A stretch of 47,580 nucleotides of DNA from NCBI GenBank assembly GCA_018644935.1, contig JABGPL010000025.1, positions 1 through 47,580 on the forward strand. Reading direction: 5' to 3'. Both the position numbers and the translations under genes were made by a program. Below, piece after piece: positions 16,598 through 25,772 of the stretch; the first letter of the stretch is position 1; each line of letters starts with the position of its first letter. The DNA comes from Calditrichota bacterium (GTDB lineage Bacteria > Electryoneota > AABM5-125-24 > Hatepunaeales > Hatepunaeaceae). The notes below the pieces were generated by a model. That model did no database searches and was not told where the DNA came from. It worked only from the letters and a program-made list of their open reading frames with translations.

Positions 16598-17926
16598 TTA
16601 GATTTCTGGTGGTGAGACTTGCGAGATGAGTAGCTTCATGCCTTTCATTCCGGTGACTTCGATGGTTTGGCCTTTTTGTATTTCCATTTTTGATAGAGCT
16701 ACCCAGTATTCACCATTTACAAGCACTTTCCCTTGTGGATTAATATCTTCCAGTGCTTCACCGACCATACCAATTAATCCTTCTTTTCCAGTTTTGGTTT
16801 TCCGTAATTGTGCCTTTAATCCCAAACCAACGACAAAAAGCGCAAAAAGGACGGTCAGAATGACCGTTGGGATTATGACTCCAAGCGATACCTTTAAAAC
16901 CGGGATTGTCGTATCGATGAGCATCACAGAGCCCAGAGCCAGAGATGTGGCTCCTCCTACGGTGAGTAGTCCATAACTTGGCACTTTTATCTCCAATAAC
17001 AATAATAAGATTCCAAAAACTATCAGCAAAATGCCAACAGTATTGATTGGTAAGGTCTGGAATGCAAAGAAAGCGAGTAAAAGGCAAATGCCTCCTACAA
17101 CGCCGGGAAAAATTGAGCTGGGATTTGATAGCTCATAAATCAATCCATAAATTCCGAGCATCATCAGGATATATGCAATATTTGGATCACTAATTTTATT
17201 AAACAACCGCTGTCGCCAATCCATTTCGTACAGCGTAATTATTGCACCCCGTGTTTCAATTGAGATTTCACCAGAGGGGAGTTTAATCGCCTTACCATGT
17301 ACTTCACGCAGAATAGAATCGATATCCGGTAGAATATAGTCGATAACCCCTGATTCCAACGCAACTGTTGCTGTGATAGATTTGCTTTCCCTGACCGAGC
17401 TCTCAGCCCAATCAATGTTCCGACCCCTTTCCTCTGCAATTGACCGGATCATGGCAGCAGCATCGTTTGTCATCTTTTCTGCCATCACAGAGCTGCCAGT
17501 GGTGTCTTTCTCTCCACCTCCGGGCAATCCACCACCGCCCATGGTTACGGGGTGAGCGGCACCAATATTAGTTCCAGGTGCCATCACTGCTATGTGTGCA
17601 GCAAGGGTAATAAAGACTCCAGCCGATCCAGCTCTTGCGCCGGATGGAGAAACATAGACTATTATTGGGACATCTGTGGCGAGGAATTCTTGTACAATGT
17701 CACGAGTGGCTTCGAGTAAACCTCCCGGAGTATCAAGCTCAACAATTAGAGCTTCGGCATGTTCTTCCTCAGCTCGAACGATAGCATCTATGATAAATTG
17801 AGAAGAAACAGGGTTGATGATGCCATCTATCCGTATCTTGTGGACAACAGTTGCGTATGCACTAGTCACAGATAGGCAAATAAGGAGGATAACAGAAAGT
17901 GGTATTATTATTGGTAAATTACGCAT
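16598..17926 (-). CDS. nfeD: NfeD family membrane serine protease
   Basis: A 442-residue long-form NfeD protein. An N-terminal signal/anchor helix is followed by a ClpP-class protease domain with ELDTPGGLL, the Ser nucleophile region SGARAGSAG and a Lys in MAEKMTNDAAAM. This matches the Ser-Lys dyad of characterised family members. Four membrane helices (about residues 235-365) and a C-terminal OB-fold NfeD domain (KVLVNGEYWVA) complete it. The family is linked to membrane-protein quality control with stomatin-like partners, but no SPFH protein is visible nearby. It heads a tight run with comEC, rnhB and yraN on the minus strand. Confidence 0.93.
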   Translation of the reverse strand: MRNLPIIIPLSVILLICLSVTSAYATVVHKIRIDGIINPVSSQFIIDAIVRAEEEHAEALIVELDTPGGLLEATRDIVQEFLATDVPIIVYVSPSGARAGSAGVFITLAAHIAVMAPGTNIGAAHPVTMGGGGLPGGGEKDTTGSSVMAEKMTNDAAAMIRSIAEERGRNIDWAESSVRESKSITATVALESGVIDYILPDIDSILREVHGKAIKLPSGEISIETRGAIITLYEMDWRQRLFNKISDPNIAYILMMLGIYGLIYELSNPSSIFPGVVGGICLLLAFFAFQTLPINTVGILLIVFGILLLLLEIKVPSYGLLTVGGATSLALGSVMLIDTTIPVLKVSLGVIIPTVILTVLFALFVVGLGLKAQLRKTKTGKEGLIGMVGEALEDINPQGKVLVNGEYWVALSKMEIQKGQTIEVTGMKGMKLLISQVSPPEI

Positions 17927-17965
17927 CTGGATTAATTAGCTTATTTATTGAAAGAAATCTCGATC

Positions 17966-18113
17966 CCACGCTCCGGCGTGGTAATGCAGAAAGCTCTTCG
18001 AATGTCCATCAATTGTCCTCATACGACTGTGAAACAAGGACTTAACTGTCAGGTGAGGACAATTGATAGGTAAAATCTGGATTCCCGCACAGCGTGTCCC
18101 ACGTGGGGACGCG
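17966..18113. repeat. REP-like compound palindromic element
   Basis: This non-coding gap holds three nested or adjacent palindromes. CCACGC-TCCG-GCGTGG (17966-17981) is a tetraloop hairpin. ATCAATTGTCCTCA (18008-18021) and TGAGGACAATTGAT (18054-18067) are a perfect 14-base inverted repeat. GTCCC-ACGTG-GGGAC (18096-18110) extends to an 8-pair stem including one G-U. The first hairpin, with flanking TCG and AATGCA, resembles dispersed repeats common in many bacterial genomes. A 15-mer inside it (18047-18061) recurs at 46012-46026 upstream of dsrA. Confidence 0.6.
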
Positions 18114-18120
18114 ACGATTC

Positions 18121-19650
18121 TTAAAACTGGCTGATCATATCTATTTTAACACCTTTAAATGGATTTACCCATCTACAGGAACCACCGGTACATCTTAGAC
18201 CACCTCGTTCATGTCCCAGGAAAACTCTAACTTTATGAGATTGGGACATTTCAATTGAGGTTTCCATTGATGGCCAGTACCGCCCCTCGCCTCCGATAGT
18301 TCCAGTTTTACATTTCAGTCCTCCGTCCTCATCTACATCTTCTGACCGTTCAATCGAACCTGTGAGAGTGACGTTCGGTTGAATTATGCATGAAACCGAG
18401 AAATACTCTTCCCAATACTTATGATCGATGCCGTGATTGTTCACCATCATTACCTGCATGTCTGTGCTGATATCGAATTTTTCCGAAAATGACCGTTCGT
18501 ATATTCCACCTATACCGAATCGCTGATACCACACGGAATACCCACCGGTAGCAGTTTTGGTAAAGGTGACATCTTCATTCCAACCACTTTGGAGAACGAA
18601 ACGATCACCATCATAGGGATACCTTTCGATTTGCACAAATAACGATCTGTATGGTGACATTTCTTCTTGCAGTGATGGAATGAGTGACTGATCATAGTGT
18701 TCACTCGACTGATTAAAATTTAATATAGCATTCCAATCTTCGTGGCTTAATGTGAGCTCGAATTGGTAACCCACATCATCATTGAATAAGACCGTCCTCG
18801 GGTGGCTATCGAGCAGGTGCATCGTGGCTTCAGGAATAGCTGTCGGAGGGTACTGAAGTGAAAGATCGCCATCGTGTGTGTAGAGCCGGTAATTCTTATA
18901 TTCACCGAGTAAACCCCATCCTGAGCCATAAACGGTTGAGTTCATATAAAATCCGCTATGGTACTTAACTGGATCTAAATCAAGTTCATCTGACATATAA
19001 GCGGAATAAAGGGAAAATGGGCCCAACTCATAACTTAGTTCTAATCCACTCCTCAATATTATCGGATGTCGTTCGTTCTCATCGAGGCGGACTATGCTGC
19101 CCCCGAGCAGTACATCGAACGGCAAATCATGTGATAAGTATACACCTTCGGCACTTTCCACCGATTCATTGTTTTCATCTTGTTCGGTTCCCCTGAATGC
19201 CGCTGCTTCGAAGTTCAGGAAAGATGATTCTACAAATAGACCCTCAAGACCACTGTCAATATTGAGCTCTCTTAACTCGACATTTCCAAATAGCAAGCCC
19301 TGGCCCCAGATATCATAAAAGTCACCACCGCGGATTGAAAAATGATCGTCTGTGTATTGGATGTACCGTTTATCGTAGGCATTTATTCCAGCTTGAAAAT
19401 CACTAAATTCCGATGGTAATTGATATCCCTGACGCAAATAAAAACGGAATTTTTCGACATTCAAATTGAATTCAAGATAGTTCTCAAAATAGCTGTATGA
19501 ACCAGCATCCTCAAATCCGACCTGAGAACCTCGAGCATATCTCGCTTCGTTTTGCCCGGTGATGCTAATGCTCAATGCCAGGACACTGGTAGAATAACTA
19601 CTAATTAAAAGTACTACAATACAAAATATCAGAAGGTTTCGCTTAAACAC
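18121..19650 (-). CDS. predicted outer-membrane beta-barrel protein (DUF6029-like)
   Basis: A 509-residue protein with a signal peptide (about residues 1-25, ending VLALS). The rest is alternating polar and aromatic strands typical of an outer-membrane barrel (for example YFENYLEFNLNVEKFRFYLR). It ends in an aromatic residue (Phe), as many barrels do. The segment RGGDFYDIWGQGLLF recalls DUF6029-type proteins of Bacteroidetes relatives; this match is from memory. The GTG start shares a base with the TAG stop of the TlpA-like thioredoxin gene, so the two are coupled. A thioredoxin partner suggests the barrel needs redox or disulfide help, and its C-terminal GGLRCTGGSCRW contains a close cysteine pair. 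Confidence 0.65.
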   Translation of the reverse strand: MFKRNLLIFCIVVLLISSYSTSVLALSISITGQNEARYARGSQVGFEDAGSYSYFENYLEFNLNVEKFRFYLRQGYQLPSEFSDFQAGINAYDKRYIQYTDDHFSIRGGDFYDIWGQGLLFGNVELRELNIDSGLEGLFVESSFLNFEAAAFRGTEQDENNESVESAEGVYLSHDLPFDVLLGGSIVRLDENERHPIILRSGLELSYELGPFSLYSAYMSDELDLDPVKYHSGFYMNSTVYGSGWGLLGEYKNYRLYTHDGDLSLQYPPTAIPEATMHLLDSHPRTVLFNDDVGYQFELTLSHEDWNAILNFNQSSEHYDQSLIPSLQEEMSPYRSLFVQIERYPYDGDRFVLQSGWNEDVTFTKTATGGYSVWYQRFGIGGIYERSFSEKFDISTDMQVMMVNNHGIDHKYWEEYFSVSCIIQPNVTLTGSIERSEDVDEDGGLKCKTGTIGGEGRYWPSMETSIEMSQSHKVRVFLGHERGGLRCTGGSCRWVNPFKGVKIDMISQF

Positions 19651-20180
19651 TAATCATTTTCCTCATTTGTATCCTTACCTGAGCTGGTTTCACCAATACC
19701 TAGTGTTTTCAAGATTTCTTCTTCAATTTTCTTCTCATCACCTGGTTTATATCCAAGGTGTTTAAAGACAATTTCCGAGTCCGAATTAATCAACACTGAA
19801 AGTGGAATTTCTTTCCCGCCAAAAAGTTTTCGCACTTCCATATTTGAATCAAAAAGTACATCAAATGTGTATTTTTGTCCCTTGATGAATGGCTTGATTT
19901 TGGATTTGCTTTTTGGGTTGTCTATGGATATTGTTACAACTTGCAAACCGGAATCGGCGTAGGTCTTATGAAAGTATTCTATCTTTGGGAGTGCTTTCTT
20001 ACAAGGTTTGCACCAGGTCGCCCAGAAATCAATGAGAACCGGACCTTTTTTTAGTTCTTCACTGAGGATGAATTCACCGCCATTCATGCGTTTCAGCTTG
20101 AAATCGGGAGCTTGACCTGCTGCGACAAGGGTACCAGTTAACAGCACACACGTGGTTAGTATCAAATAAAAATATCTCAT
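19650..20180 (-). CDS. TlpA/ResA-like exported thioredoxin
   Basis: A 176-residue exported thioredoxin-fold protein. A signal peptide covers about residues 1-22 (LILTTCVLLTGTLVAAG), and a cysteine at residue 11 lies within the hydrophobic core rather than a clear lipobox. The redox motif is WATWCKPCKK with Cys57 and Cys60, followed by the usual cis-proline region (IPLSVLI). TlpA-like proteins reduce periplasmic disulfides or support cytochrome maturation. It is fused by overlap to the downstream barrel gene, which suggests a dedicated partner. The C-terminus is acidic and likely unstructured. Confidence 0.88.
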   Translation of the reverse strand: MRYFYLILTTCVLLTGTLVAAGQAPDFKLKRMNGGEFILSEELKKGPVLIDFWATWCKPCKKALPKIEYFHKTYADSGLQVVTISIDNPKSKSKIKPFIKGQKYTFDVLFDSNMEVRKLFGGKEIPLSVLINSDSEIVFKHLGYKPGDEKKIEEEILKTLGIGETSSGKDTNEEND

Positions 20181-20377
20181 GCCAGTTTCCTGAAAAATTA
20201 AATGTATACTTTATTATAATTAATGTGTTGTTATAAGTCAATGAACCACAAAAGATTGGTTCATAATGCAGACGTTACGTTGCGTTTATTCCCTTGGCAA
20301 CTCCTCGATTAGAAGTTAAATTTTTCTTGACGGTTTCCGAACTCTATGATAGGTCTTTTAATACTATATCATTGCCA

Positions 20378-21052
20378 TCAGACACTCAATACTCCATCGC
20401 GCATTACGATTATTCTATCCGCTGTTTCTGCGAGTTCGGGATCGTGGGTTACGAGCATTACGGTCTGACCGTTTTTTGATAGATCATGGAGTATCTCCAT
20501 AATTTCTGCACCGGTTCTAGTGTCGAGATTTCCTGTAGGTTCGTCTGCAAGGATTACCGACGGTCCGCCGACTAATGCCCGGGCAATCGCAACTCTCTGA
20601 CGTTCACCACCGGAAAGTTGCGTCGGACTATGATCCATTCGGTCTCCAAGTCCAACCCGGGTAAGAGCTTTTTCAGCAGCCGATTGTCTGTCAGCATCAA
20701 CCATCTTACGGTATGTCAAAGGCAGCATTACGTTGCGTCTGGCGGTTGCACGGGGCAAGAGATTGAAACTCTGAAAAATGAATCCAATGGTTTTATTTCT
20801 TAAACCCGACCGCTCATTGTCATTCAATGAACTTACTTCAGTTCCGGCCATCATGTAGTTTCCATTATCAGGACGATCCAGCAAGCCAATTATGTTCATG
20901 AGTGTGGATTTCCCAGAGCCGGATGGACCCATTACTGCCAGAAATTCCCCGTGACCCACGCTGAGATTTACGTCTTTTAAGGCATGCACAGACGTATTAC
21001 CCATGGGGTAAAACTTATTGACATTCACCATTTCTATTACGGAGTGTGCCAT
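20378..21052 (-). CDS. LolD/MacB-type ABC transporter ATPase
   Basis: A 224-residue ABC ATPase of the MacB/LolD/FtsE group. Walker A is GPSGSGKST (about residue 42), the Q-loop is FIFQSFNLLPR, the signature is LSGGERQRVAIARAL and Walker B is VILADEPTGNLD, followed by a D-loop and the H-loop THD. The group usually drives transport of lipoproteins, macrolides or envelope signals together with an FtsX-like permease. No such permease, and no membrane-fusion adaptor, is encoded next to it. It begins one base after the TolC-like gene, so the pair is an operon lacking its usual third and fourth members. Confidence 0.93.
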   Translation of the reverse strand: MAHSVIEMVNVNKFYPMGNTSVHALKDVNLSVGHGEFLAVMGPSGSGKSTLMNIIGLLDRPDNGNYMMAGTEVSSLNDNERSGLRNKTIGFIFQSFNLLPRATARRNVMLPLTYRKMVDADRQSAAEKALTRVGLGDRMDHSPTQLSGGERQRVAIARALVGGPSVILADEPTGNLDTRTGAEIMEILHDLSKNGQTVMLVTHDPELAETADRIIVMRDGVLSV

Positions 21053-21053
21053 T

Positions 21054-22418
21054 TTATTGCCTTCTTAATACCATCCCGGTGGCGTTCTCAAGCTCACCGA
21101 GGGCTATGTAGAAATTGGTTTCGATGTTAATCAGATCATTTCGTGCTTGAATGTAACTGACCTGGGCTACACCAAGTTCAATTGTTGTTGCACTGCCTAA
21201 CTTATAGCGTTCTTCTTCAAATCGTAGAGTCTCATTTGCCAACCCGACATTTTGATCAGCAACCAGGCTTTGTTGATAAAATGACCTCAACTGATAAAGA
21301 ATTTCCGAAACCTGTTTAAATATCTGACGTTCCAGATCCTGTCGATTGATTATCGATTTCCGATGTTGAATTCTCGACTGTTCAAGATTTAACTCACGCG
21401 TGAAGCCGTCAAAAAGCTCCCATGAAAGTGATAAATTATATGCAGTTGACCGATTTCGAGGGTCAAGTGTGAAATCTACATTAGCACCGGATTGTTCTGA
21501 TCTCGAATGGGAGAGGGATGCTGCCACCTGTGGTAAATATCTGCCTTTGGAAACTGTGTGATTGTTTCGGTTCATTTTTATTGAAAGATCGGATATTACA
21601 TAATCACTACGATGTGTCAACGCTTCAGCCGCAAGTTTTTCTGAATCCCAGTCAGGATTAAACAGATCCGGCAGATTGGACAGGGTGTAGGATGAATCAA
21701 TTGGAAAGCCGATTAGGAAATTCAGATTCTCAAGAGTCTGTCGGTTAGACATAACCGCAGAGAGACTGTCATTCTCAGCTCGTCCAAGGTCGACTTCTGC
21801 CTGCATTACGTCACGACGGGTGACAGACCCGGTCTCAAATCGAACTCGCGCCAAATTATGCTGTCGTCTTCGCTGAGTTAATAACTCTTCTGCAAGACTC
21901 AGACGCTCAGTAGCTGCTAATGCTGAGCAATATGCTGTTGTAATTGCTGACCTGAGCAGAAAGGTTTCACCCGAATAGTTGTACTCACGAATTTTCTCCT
22001 GAAGTCCTGCATTTTTAAAGTTGTAATAATTTCGTCCACCATTGAAAACAGTTTCAGAGACGTTTATTGAATATCGGCTGTTCCGATTTTTTCTATTTTC
22101 AACAGGAATCATTTCTCCATATACGAGGGCAGGCAACTCAACAACTCTACCGTCCTCCGCAACGAAGGTCGATATTCGACTCGAAGATTGATTAATCCCA
22201 TAACTCGCGGAGACTCGAGGGAGAAACTGACCAATAGCAGCTAGTTTGGCAGGCTTATTTAAAATCTGGTCAAGCTGACTGGTTTTAATTACCGGATTAT
22301 TTGTGTTGCCAAATTCGATACAACGATCGAGACCTATTGGCTGCGAAGCTGCATCAGTTGTGGTAAGGAAAAAACTGGTTGCAGAAAACACGCATAGGAT
22401 AAATATTTTCAAGGACAT
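21054..22418 (-). CDS. TolC-family outer-membrane efflux protein
   Basis: A 454-residue outer-membrane factor. A signal peptide (about residues 1-24) precedes two repeats of long amphipathic helices and short barrel strands. Recognisable pieces are LNLSLSWELFDGF-like and INVSETVFNGG (the strand-loop of each repeat) and RYKLGSATTIELGVAQVSYIQARNDLI (closing helix hairpin). It would form a trimeric channel across the outer membrane for an export pump. The partner encoded downstream is only an ABC ATPase; the permease and adaptor are absent from the window. Confidence 0.9.
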   Translation of the reverse strand: MSLKIFILCVFSATSFFLTTTDAASQPIGLDRCIEFGNTNNPVIKTSQLDQILNKPAKLAAIGQFLPRVSASYGINQSSSRISTFVAEDGRVVELPALVYGEMIPVENRKNRNSRYSINVSETVFNGGRNYYNFKNAGLQEKIREYNYSGETFLLRSAITTAYCSALAATERLSLAEELLTQRRRQHNLARVRFETGSVTRRDVMQAEVDLGRAENDSLSAVMSNRQTLENLNFLIGFPIDSSYTLSNLPDLFNPDWDSEKLAAEALTHRSDYVISDLSIKMNRNNHTVSKGRYLPQVAASLSHSRSEQSGANVDFTLDPRNRSTAYNLSLSWELFDGFTRELNLEQSRIQHRKSIINRQDLERQIFKQVSEILYQLRSFYQQSLVADQNVGLANETLRFEEERYKLGSATTIELGVAQVSYIQARNDLINIETNFYIALGELENATGMVLRRQ

Positions 22419-22460
22419 GATAAAAGTCTCTAGCTGAGTAAGAGTTGCTTCTTTAACTGT

Positions 22461-23369
22461 TTAATTAAAAACGTTATTAAGTCGTTCTTTCGCAAGATTG
22501 ATGGCGGTTAAATTGCTGTCAATTCCAATGGCGTTACGACCATTTTGCACTGAAACAATCAGGGTTGTGCCACTTCCACAAAATGGATCGAGCACAATAT
22601 CCCCCTTGCGGCTTGTTGATAGGATTATACGCTCCAGCAAGGCTTCAGGTTTCTGAGTTGGATAGCCGTTTCGCTCAGTTGCCATATTATTTATGGTTGG
22701 GATGTTCCAGAAATCCGGAGCTTTCTTCATCTGGTTTTTCATCCTGTTGGATGTCGCCGGTATCTTGGCAGCCTTAAAATAATGTCCGTTAAGCTCACGC
22801 GAATACCAAAGAATATCATCGTGCTTCCTCGGCCAATAACGTGGTGAACTTCCACCTAAACCGTAGCACCATACGATTGTATTTAAATAGTTTTCTCTTC
22901 CGAAAATTGAATCCATCAGGACCCGAAGGTGAGAACTGGCATGTTGATCGCAATGCAGATATATTGATCCAGATGCTTTCAATGTCCTTTTCATTTCCAG
23001 TAATCTTGGTGCCATGAAGCTAAGATAAGCGAGCAGTTCAGATTTTCCGATGATTAGCTGAAAACCCATTAGTGTTTGTGCAATGAGCTCGGGAAGAGAC
23101 GCGATAGTGTTCTCGTACAGTTCATTAACCTCATCATTCCAAGTCCACTTATCAGAGAACGCTTTGCTTGAAGCTGAGTTGGTTTCGGGCTTGTTTCCTC
23201 TGCTGAGATATCCGTAATCACTCTGGCTTGCAAATGGTGGGTCAAGGTAAATCAAATCCACATATTCTTCCTTAATGTGTTTCTTTAAGGAATTAAGGTT
23301 ATCATCATGGTATAAAGTGAAATCGCTCATTGAATTAATATCATAATCCAGATGCTGAAACGAGAACAT
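22461..23369 (-). CDS. beta-class DNA adenine/cytosine-N4 methyltransferase
   Basis: A 302-residue amino-methyltransferase. The catalytic motif IV DLIYLDPPF lies near the N-terminus. The SAM-binding motif I VLDPFCGSGTT lies near the C-terminus, preceded by the PTQKPEALLERII motif. This order defines the beta class. A likelier start is the ATG at 23330 (residue 14), as the first 13 residues overlap the YIP1 gene end. No restriction enzyme or specificity subunit is adjacent, so it appears to be a solitary methyltransferase. The target sequence cannot be read from the protein. Confidence 0.9.
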   Translation of the reverse strand: MFSFQHLDYDINSMSDFTLYHDDNLNSLKKHIKEEYVDLIYLDPPFASQSDYGYLSRGNKPETNSASSKAFSDKWTWNDEVNELYENTIASLPELIAQTLMGFQLIIGKSELLAYLSFMAPRLLEMKRTLKASGSIYLHCDQHASSHLRVLMDSIFGRENYLNTIVWCYGLGGSSPRYWPRKHDDILWYSRELNGHYFKAAKIPATSNRMKNQMKKAPDFWNIPTINNMATERNGYPTQKPEALLERIILSTSRKGDIVLDPFCGSGTTLIVSVQNGRNAIGIDSNLTAINLAKERLNNVFN

Positions 23370-24072
23370 TCAGTACTATGAATATGAGGAACATTGTGCC
23401 GATAGAGCTGAGTGCTCTTTGAAGTGAAATCTTGTAGATAACCGACATCCCGATGCTGATAAGACCAATTTCCCAAATTAGAAAAATATCCAGAGTTTGA
23501 AGCAATTGATGAAAATATGGATTCAGCGAATCAACCGGGAGCAAAAATCCCGGATTCGTTGGCAAATCCCATTCGCTGTTTATCAATTTCAGCGGGACAG
23601 ATAGCAAAAGTGGGATTGCACTGACTACTGAAGCCCATGAGACCATATTAAACAGGGTGCGGAAAGGAACAGCAATTTTGTAAACTCGCTTTCCGATTAA
23701 AAGGACGATGAATGAGACTATGGCTGTACCGATTAAAACGAGAATGGGAGACTCAACAAAAGTAATGTAGGGTGACAAACTATACACTATCTCCAATTCC
23801 TCAACAGCCTTTTCTTCAGTAATACCACGTTGTTGAGAGTAGGATGTGATGAATTCGGGGTCCTGTAGTCTGGTGTTCATCTCAGGTGCTAACACCAATC
23901 GAACAATAATAAGCGAGAGTGAGATAATCAGAATCGGAACCCATACACCTGATTCAAAAGAAACCTTGCTCAGGGTTTTTCGAGGTTCAAATACTATACC
24001 GATAAGCCTTGCAACTATTCGTGCAGGAGTAACTCTTTGTTCGACATGCTCTGTTTCTGTAGATTCGTCCAT
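23341..24072 (-). CDS. YIP1-family membrane protein
   Basis: A 243-residue integral membrane protein with five or so hydrophobic helices: about residues 48-65, 108-128, 145-160, 190-208 and 220-240. The layout, with an amphipathic N-terminus (ARLIGIVFEPRKTLSKV) and the FRTLFNMVSWASVVSAIP stretch, matches the bacterial YIP1 family. The function of bacterial members is unknown. It shares one base with the end of the CCA-adding enzyme gene, implying coupling. Confidence 0.8.
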   Translation of the reverse strand: MDESTETEHVEQRVTPARIVARLIGIVFEPRKTLSKVSFESGVWVPILIISLSLIIVRLVLAPEMNTRLQDPEFITSYSQQRGITEEKAVEELEIVYSLSPYITFVESPILVLIGTAIVSFIVLLIGKRVYKIAVPFRTLFNMVSWASVVSAIPLLLSVPLKLINSEWDLPTNPGFLLPVDSLNPYFHQLLQTLDIFLIWEIGLISIGMSVIYKISLQRALSSIGTMFLIFIVLNVLVSASGL

Positions 24073-25559
24073 TATTCCGGAAATTTATAATTACTTGTTA
24101 TCTTACGTCTTTCCTGGATCCTTAAGCGTCTTTCTTCCTCAAGGGTTTCGATATTTGTGGAGATGACATCATCCTTAATCTTTAACATGTACTCTTTTGC
24201 AGATTCGTAGTCATTGGCAATAATTCCATCAAGAATTGCGTCCTCAATTCTCCCTTTTATCGCTCCCACGATTGGTCCCGGTTTTATCTGGCAGATTTCG
24301 ATTATTTCCGAACCACGAACGGGCGAGTTGAAATTACGCATTTTGTCACGCGCTTCAACATTCCCCATTCGATGCTGGACCTCTTTAAAATTGGCAAGGT
24401 AATGATCTACAAGTTTTGGATTTGCGGTAGTAATATCGGCGCGGCACAGGGTAAGCTGTGCATCGATATCGTTCTCGCAATCAAACATTAACCTTCGAAT
24501 TGCGCTGTCAGAAACGCCTTCTGAGGTTAAATTGACCGGGCGCATGTGCAGGCTGATAAGTTTTGACATTCGGGCTGTTTTTTCCTTTCCCAGCTTTAAC
24601 CTGCGCCCAATTTTCCAGGACAATTTTGCACCTACCATTTCATGACCGTGGAAAGTCCACCCCAGATCTTTAAAAAATCTCTTGGTTGCTGGTTTTCCGA
24701 CATCATGGAGTAAAGCGGACAATCTTAGAATCGGATCAGTGCTGGTATCTATGACATTTTGCATTACACGAAGAGAGTGCTTTAAAACATCCTTATGGTG
24801 ATATTTTCCAATCTGGTCAACTCCCTGCATATCCAGTATCTCAGGCAGAAATTCTTTCATCAGGTTAGTGTCAATTAAGAGTCGCATTGCCTTGACTGGA
24901 TCTGATCCGGAAATCATTTTCATAAACTCATCACGGATTCTTTCCCCAGCAATAATACTTAATCTGCCAGCATTATTACGAATTCCCTCAAAGGTCTCCG
25001 CAGCAATCTCGAAACCCAAATCAGCAGCAAAGCGCACTGCTCGCAGCATCCGCAATGGATCATCCGAAAAAGTTGTATCAGGATCAAGTGGGGTTCTGAT
25101 GATTCTGGCTTCCAGGTCATCTTGTCCGGAGAAAATATCAAGTAATTGATCCCTTTTCTTCCCCGTCAAACCAAAAGCCAATGCATTTACCGTGAAATCT
25201 CGGCGGCAAAGATCATCTTCGATGTCCACAGGCAACAGATCTACAGGTTTTCGAGAGTCACTCTGATAGCTTTCACTCCGAGAAGTCGCAAATTCCAGAT
25301 CTCCCATCTTTGTTCCGACCAATGCAGTTCCAAATCGTCTGTATACAGCGACTTTTTTGCTCTGGATTCGCGTTGAGATATTCTGAGCGAGAGTTACTGC
25401 ATCTCCGACTACGGCGAAATCAATGTCATCAAATTGGCGATCGATAAGAATATTTCGAATACAGCCACCAACTGCATACAATTCAAATTCGAGCTTTTCA
25501 GCCGTTTCGATCACCTCAATCGGTATGCGATTAAGTAATTTTGTTTTTAGGTCCTTCAT
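24072..25559 (-). CDS. cca: CCA tRNA nucleotidyltransferase with HD domain
   Basis: A 495-residue class II nucleotidyltransferase. VGGCIRN and DDIDFAVVGDA form the catalytic head with the carboxylate pair. RRDFTVNALAF and the DPLRMLRAVRFAADLGF motif are standard. A C-terminal HD domain (LSALLHDVGKPATK) would give phosphohydrolase activity. It adds CCA to tRNA 3' ends. This is consistent with the tRNA-Phe gene in this window, whose 3' end lacks an encoded CCA. Poly(A) polymerase activity cannot be excluded. Confidence 0.92.
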   Translation of the reverse strand: MKDLKTKLLNRIPIEVIETAEKLEFELYAVGGCIRNILIDRQFDDIDFAVVGDAVTLAQNISTRIQSKKVAVYRRFGTALVGTKMGDLEFATSRSESYQSDSRKPVDLLPVDIEDDLCRRDFTVNALAFGLTGKKRDQLLDIFSGQDDLEARIIRTPLDPDTTFSDDPLRMLRAVRFAADLGFEIAAETFEGIRNNAGRLSIIAGERIRDEFMKMISGSDPVKAMRLLIDTNLMKEFLPEILDMQGVDQIGKYHHKDVLKHSLRVMQNVIDTSTDPILRLSALLHDVGKPATKRFFKDLGWTFHGHEMVGAKLSWKIGRRLKLGKEKTARMSKLISLHMRPVNLTSEGVSDSAIRRLMFDCENDIDAQLTLCRADITTANPKLVDHYLANFKEVQHRMGNVEARDKMRNFNSPVRGSEIIEICQIKPGPIVGAIKGRIEDAILDGIIANDYESAKEYMLKIKDDVISTNIETLEEERRLRIQERRKITSNYKFPE

Positions 25560-25772
25560 TCAATCTATGATTTCTTACTTTTAGTTTCTGTACGCGCCAT
25601 CTTTAAAACCTTACGTCATGATTCCCATGATTTTGGTTATGATGAAAAATTATAACCATTATTAAGAATTCAGAGTAAAATCCATTCCTACAATATAAAA
25701 CATAAACGGGACATAGCAAGAATTACGGCGATCAACGTTGCAGGTGGAAATGTAAGGTCTTATTTTGCCACT

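Noticed and set aside
17927-18120. CRISPR-like repeats
   Set aside because: The repeats are inverted, not direct and regularly spaced, and no cas gene is present.
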